Source of the DNA: Veillonella sp.
GTDB taxonomy: Bacteria > Bacillota > Negativicutes > Veillonellales > Veillonellaceae
DNA: 64,000 nt
Direction of reading: 5' to 3'
Assembly (NCBI RefSeq): GCF_018364065.1
Contig: NZ_JAGZMO010000004.1
Coordinates: 124,001-188,000 of the forward strand
Below, in pieces: positions 60,432 through 64,000 of this stretch. A program made the translations under genes and the position numbers. Below the pieces are notes generated by a model. That model was not told the origin of the DNA. It was given only the letters and a program-made list of their open reading frames with translations, and did no database searches. Numbering within the stretch: position 1 is the stretch's first letter; each line of letters starts with the position of its first letter.

Positions 60432-61351
60432 GAGATCATGTAATATCAGAATTAGTAGAGTTGGCAAAAGATGACAAAATTATGTTAGCTACTGCTGATT
60501 TGGGATTTAATGTTGTAGAAAAATTTAGTGAAAAATATCCTGACAGATTTATTAATGCTGGGATCGCAGAACAAAATATGACTTCAATTGCAGCAGGACT
60601 AGCATTAGAAGGGAATGAAGTTTATACTTATTCGATTGGTAATTTTCCAACCTTAAGATGTATTGAACAATTACGCAATCTAGTTTGTTATCATAATGCT
60701 AATGTCAAAGTATTGGCTGTAGGTGGTGGATTTGCATATGGAACTTTAGGAATGACTCACCATGCTACTGAAGATATTGCAATGATGAGAGCATTACCTA
60801 ATATGGATGTGTACGTACCAGCTGATGCTATTGAAGCCATTTGGTGTTTACGAGCAATTCATGATAAAAAAGGACCGGCTTATTTACGTATGGCTCGTGG
60901 TAAAGAAGCATTAATTCATAGTGCAGAGGAAAAACTTAATGTCAAATCTATTATTCCAATCAAAGAAAACGGAAATGATGTTACAATTTTGGCATCTGGA
61001 ACTATTTTATCAGAAGGAATTAAGGCTTATCAGTTGTTAAAAGAACACGATATTAAGTGTAGTGTATATTCTGTTCCTTGTATAAAACCAATTGATGATA
61101 AGAGTATAATTGAGCTCGCTCAAAGTTCAAAACTTTTAATTACTATGGAGGAACATAATGTAATTGGAGGTTTAGGTGGAGCTGTTGCTGAAGTCATCAG
61201 TCAATTGTCACATCATTCTAGCTTAATTAGATTTGGACTTCAAGATAAATTTTCTTCAATCGTAGGAAATCAAGATTATTTAAGAGAAGTGTATCATATT
61301 GATGCTCAATCAGTTTATGAAAAAGTAGAAAAAACTTTAGGAGAGATTTAG
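60428..61351 (+). CDS. Transketolase-like C-terminal subunit
   Basis: A 307-residue subunit with the pyrimidine-binding and C-terminal domains. FINAGIAEQNMTSIAAGLAL holds the Glu that activates TPP; GGGFAYGTLGMTHHATEDIA and the C-terminal LLITMEEHNVIGGLGGAVAE are family-typical. It needs the preceding subunit to be active. Position between rfbG and an epimerase/reductase points to modification of CDP-4-keto-6-deoxyglucose rather than pentose phosphate metabolism; this is inference. GGGGGGGAAAT lies just before the ATG. Confidence 0.9.
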   Translation: MRDHVISELVELAKDDKIMLATADLGFNVVEKFSEKYPDRFINAGIAEQNMTSIAAGLALEGNEVYTYSIGNFPTLRCIEQLRNLVCYHNANVKVLAVGGGFAYGTLGMTHHATEDIAMMRALPNMDVYVPADAIEAIWCLRAIHDKKGPAYLRMARGKEALIHSAEEKLNVKSIIPIKENGNDVTILASGTILSEGIKAYQLLKEHDIKCSVYSVPCIKPIDDKSIIELAQSSKLLITMEEHNVIGGLGGAVAEVISQLSHHSSLIRFGLQDKFSSIVGNQDYLREVYHIDAQSVYEKVEKTLGEI

Positions 61352-61353
61352 AA

Positions 61354-62277
61354 ATGAGAATTGCGATTTTAGGCGCTTCTAGTTTCATAGGTAAACAACT
61401 TATAGAATCATTATCTTTATCCAACCATGAGTTATTAGCAATAATTCGAGAAGGAAGTTCAAGCAAAGATTATTTTAAATCATTTGAATCAGTAGAAATA
61501 ATCGAATGTAATATGGATAAATATCCTACTTTAGCTAATCAAATTATGAATTTAGATTGTTTAGTGTACCTTACTTGGGATGGAACTAGAGGTTCAACTC
61601 GAGATGATTATGAAAAACAAGAAAATAATTATAAAATAGGGCTAGATACTATTCATGCATTTGCAAAAAATGGTTGTAAAAAAGTAGTTTTAGCAGGATC
61701 GCAAGCTGAATATGGTCCATTATTGGATAACAAAAAAGTTACCGAGAAAGATTTAGCCAATCCGAATACAGAGTATGGAAAGTTTAAGTTAAAACTTTAC
61801 CAAGACGCATTGGTGCTTGCTGAAAAATACTCTTTTACATTAATTGAACCTCGTTTTTTTAGTTTATATGGTCCTGATGATTATGAAGGGACAATGATTA
61901 TTTCAGTTTTGCAGAAAATGCTGAAAAATTTGCCTTGTGATTTAACTGAGTGTATTCAAATTTGGGATTTTCTATATATTGATGATGCGATTGATGCCTT
62001 AGTAACATTAATTGTGAAGAAAAATAATACTGGAATTTATAATTTTGGTTCTGGAGAGAGTCATAAATTAAAGTATTATATTGAGTGCATGAAAAACATT
62101 ACTAAAAGTCAAAGTGTATTAAACTATGGAGTTATCCCTTATCCAAAAACTGGAATGGTAAACGTTAATCCTTCTGTGGAAAAATTAAAATCTATTGGAT
62201 GGTTACCAAAAGTTAAATTTGAAGATGGAATTAAGTATGTTTTAAATTCTATTGAGAATAAAATGAAGGATAATTGA
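61354..62277 (+). CDS. NAD-dependent epimerase/dehydratase
   Basis: A 307-residue SDR enzyme. MRIAILGASSFIGKQLIESL gives the NAD-binding loop, AGSQAEYGPLLDNKKV the Ser region, and NTEYGKFKLKLYQDAL the YxxxK. PRFFSLYGPDDYEGTMI and the IQIWDFLYIDDAIDAL block match sugar-nucleotide epimerases and reductases. After rfbF-rfbG-transketolase, it could reduce the 4-keto group or an added ketone of the branched sugar, completing the pathway. Substrate is inferred from order only. It starts two bases after the transketolase stop. Confidence 0.85.
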   Translation: MRIAILGASSFIGKQLIESLSLSNHELLAIIREGSSSKDYFKSFESVEIIECNMDKYPTLANQIMNLDCLVYLTWDGTRGSTRDDYEKQENNYKIGLDTIHAFAKNGCKKVVLAGSQAEYGPLLDNKKVTEKDLANPNTEYGKFKLKLYQDALVLAEKYSFTLIEPRFFSLYGPDDYEGTMIISVLQKMLKNLPCDLTECIQIWDFLYIDDAIDALVTLIVKKNNTGIYNFGSGESHKLKYYIECMKNITKSQSVLNYGVIPYPKTGMVNVNPSVEKLKSIGWLPKVKFEDGIKYVLNSIENKMKDN

Positions 62278-62281
62278 TGAT

Positions 62282-63442
62282 ATGGATAAACCAAAAAAAT
62301 TAAAAAAAGAATGGGAAATAGTAAATAAATCATTATATGAAAAATCTTTGCAGCCTTCTTTTAATGATAAATGTGCGATTACATTTGTCTTAAGTGAACA
62401 ATATATACCTTATTTTACAGTTACATTAATATCCATACTTGATTATATTTCTAAAGATAAGGAATATGAAATTGTTGTACTTACAAGTGAAATCGATTTG
62501 CATGATTGTAATATTTTACTTGACTTAGTGAGACCATACCCTAATGTACGTTTAAAGTTTTTCGATCCAAAACCATATGTCAAAGAATATATAAAAAATA
62601 GTAGATTCAAATATTTATATTTAAACTATTTTAAATTAGCTATTCCATGGCTATTTAAAGATTATAATCTTGTTTTAAATTTAGGCGCTGATATCCTAGC
62701 AAGAAAAGATGTATATGAGTTATTAGAAACAAAATTTACAGATCAAGAATATATCGGCGGTGTTGTTGATTTAGGATATTTAGGACGACTTAAAATGGAT
62801 ATTCCGTTAGAGGAATTAGACTTGAAACATCCTGATGGATATGTAAACGCAGATGTATTACTTTTTGCTGTAGAAAATATTAGACGTGACTTTTCAGCTG
62901 ATTATGTTATGGGATTATGGCAAGAATATAAATTTAGATGTGCAGAGCAAGATGCTTTTAATGTGTTATTTGATGGTAAGATAAAGCATTTAGATTCTCG
63001 TTGGAATGTTTATCCTATTCGGATGGCATCCGTTGAACATATAATGGAAAATAGTAAAGAAAAGATTCAAGAATGGAAGAGTAATTTAAAGAATCCATTT
63101 ATTGTGCATTATGCTGCTTTTCCAAAACCATGGGATTATCCATTAGTTGGTGAAGGTAAAAGTTGGTGGGAGTGTGCTCGTCGATCTCCATATTATGAAG
63201 AAATAATTAGAAAAATGTGTTTACTATCAATGCGTGGAGAGCTTAATGGTCGTAAACGCTTAAATATGAGGCAAATAGCTGAAAAGGTATTCCCAGAGGA
63301 TAGTGATAGACGATTAATGTTAAGAAAATGGTTTCCCAAATACTCAAAACAAAGAGAATTTATAAAGAAAATCTATTATCTATTTTTCACTAATCCTAAT
63401 TCTGAATGGAATAAAAAATTTGGGAAAATGATAAAAAAATAA
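62282..63442 (+). CDS. GT8-like glycosyltransferase with altered metal motif
   Basis: A 386-residue protein with the GT8 pattern: AITFVLSEQYIPYFTVTLIS, then SRFKYLYLNYFKLAIPWLFK, DGYVNADVLLFAVENIR, QDAFNVLFDGKIKHLDSRWN and FIVHYAAFPKPWDYPL. The usual LDAD metal motif reads LNLGADILARKD, so the first Asp is Gly. This could weaken metal binding or indicate a different site. It ends the cluster; a hairpin terminator follows. No strong Shine-Dalgarno. AT-rich like the genes before it. Confidence 0.8.
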   Translation: MDKPKKLKKEWEIVNKSLYEKSLQPSFNDKCAITFVLSEQYIPYFTVTLISILDYISKDKEYEIVVLTSEIDLHDCNILLDLVRPYPNVRLKFFDPKPYVKEYIKNSRFKYLYLNYFKLAIPWLFKDYNLVLNLGADILARKDVYELLETKFTDQEYIGGVVDLGYLGRLKMDIPLEELDLKHPDGYVNADVLLFAVENIRRDFSADYVMGLWQEYKFRCAEQDAFNVLFDGKIKHLDSRWNVYPIRMASVEHIMENSKEKIQEWKSNLKNPFIVHYAAFPKPWDYPLVGEGKSWWECARRSPYYEEIIRKMCLLSMRGELNGRKRLNMRQIAEKVFPEDSDRRLMLRKWFPKYSKQREFIKKIYYLFFTNPNSEWNKKFGKMIKK

Positions 63443-63451
63443 TTATTACCT

Positions 63452-63504
63452 AAGGGCTATCACTTAAATTCAGATCTAACCTGAATTTTACGTGATAGCC
63501 TTTT
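63452..63504 (+). terminator. Terminator of the polysaccharide cluster
   Basis: AAGGGCTATCAC and GTGATAGCCTT arms, with inner AAATTCAG/CTGAATTT, then T residues. Confidence 0.85.
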
Positions 63505-63740
63505 CACATTATTTCATTTAATGATAGTATTAGTCGTAGGTGAGTGAGAGCAGAGGACTTTTTAATTATAAGTCTAAAGTAAGTTTATGAAATGCGCGGA
63601 ATGCTTCCATTTACTTTTAAATACCTATATCAATTAATATTTTAGTTTAGTGGGTAGCGGCATATAAATATAATAATTCAGTATATACTATACTAAGATA
63701 ATTTGATTGAGATAATATGTTAGTAAATTTAGGTGATAGA
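63505..63740. other. Gap before the last glycosyltransferase
   Basis: No gene. Several TATACTA-like runs (63680-63695) make a promoter likely, but I could not fix one. Confidence 0.4.
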
Positions 63741-64000
63741 ATGTTATCTGTTGTTACATTAACAAAGAACGAAGCTTCTAATATAGTAGCGGCGATTAAT
63801 AATGCTAAACTTGTTACATCTAGTGTGTTAGTGATAGATTCCGGAAGTGAAGATAATACAGTAGAACTTGCTAAAAAAGCCGGAGCTAAGGTTATATATA
63901 GAGCTTGGGATGATGATTTTGCAGCCCAGCGTAATTTTGCATTGGAACATCTTGATAATGAGTGGGTTCTTTATTTAGATGCTGATGAGCGCTTGAGTGA
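63741..64000 (+). CDS. WaaE/KdtX-like family 2 glycosyltransferase, 5' part
   Basis: The window holds the first 86 codons; the gene runs on past base 64000. LSVVTLTKNEASNIVAAINN, VLVIDSGSEDNTVELAKKAG, the AAQRNFALEHL stretch and VLYLDADERLS match the WaaE/KdtX group of GT2 enzymes, which add beta-glucose or similar to the LPS inner core. AGGTG lies 5 bases before the ATG. It is outside the preceding transcription unit, after its terminator, so it may start a core-LPS operon. Confidence 0.82.
   Translation, partial: MLSVVTLTKNEASNIVAAINNAKLVTSSVLVIDSGSEDNTVELAKKAGAKVIYRAWDDDFAAQRNFALEHLDNEWVLYLDADERLS

Noticed and set aside
1..64000. tRNA genes, rRNA genes, insertion sequences, prophage
   Set aside because: Read on both strands by eye without finding a tRNA T-arm-like context, transposase motif or phage gene. 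A covariance search was not possible.

Overview
The window reads as chromosomal DNA from a diderm Firmicute of the class Negativicutes, most likely Veillonella. The evidence is the mix of Firmicute genes (rapZ-yvcK-whiA, yitT, a PyrR-type pyr leader, the infC-rpmI-rplT leader) with outer-membrane genes (SLH-domain OmpM porins, TonB/ExbB/ExbD, TonB-dependent receptors, LPS/O-antigen genes). The genus call rests on recognising the OmpM N-terminus. All genes read rightwards (+ strand). No tRNA, rRNA, CRISPR array, transposase or phage gene was seen.

Layout. (1) 1-3.4 kb: housekeeping genes (DUF3084 fragment, YqgF-like protein, YitT, signal peptidase I). (2) 4-10.8 kb: four tandem ompM porin genes, each with its own leader and terminator, sharing a 17-nt 5'UTR element. 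(3) 11-15.2 kb: a HAD phosphatase, then rapZ-yvcK-whiA. (4) 15.4-33.9 kb: an unknown exported protein, then an iron/heme locus: tonB, an AraC regulator, exbBD, a HutW-like radical-SAM heme-opening enzyme with an unusual His-rich HPxG repeat tail, a heme-type ABC importer (T-U-V), a flavodoxin, three TonB-dependent receptors and a second tonB. Together these could bring heme across both membranes and open the ring without oxygen. (5) 34-42.7 kb: pyrB-pyrC-carA-carB-pyrK-pyrD behind a PyrR-type attenuator; pyrE and pyrF are absent. (6) 43-64 kb: a HutP-family protein, then surface-polysaccharide genes interrupted by infC-rpmI-rplT. This part supplies UDP-glucose, UDP-glucuronate, UDP-galacturonate, UDP-galactofuranose and CDP-6-deoxy-4-ketoglucose, and has a WbaP-type initiating transferase, a Wzm/Wzt exporter and several glycosyltransferases. 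A split transketolase pair sits directly after rfbF-rfbG and suggests a two-carbon-branched CDP-sugar.

The most interesting signals are the HPxG-tailed HutW in the heme locus, the rfbF-rfbG-transketolase module, the four-copy ompM array with its shared leader element, hairpin leaders in front of the heme-locus regulator and receptors, and a recurring pattern of short degenerate tandem repeats starting just after stop codons, each with a different unit. Function calls come from motif and family recognition by eye; no database search was run.
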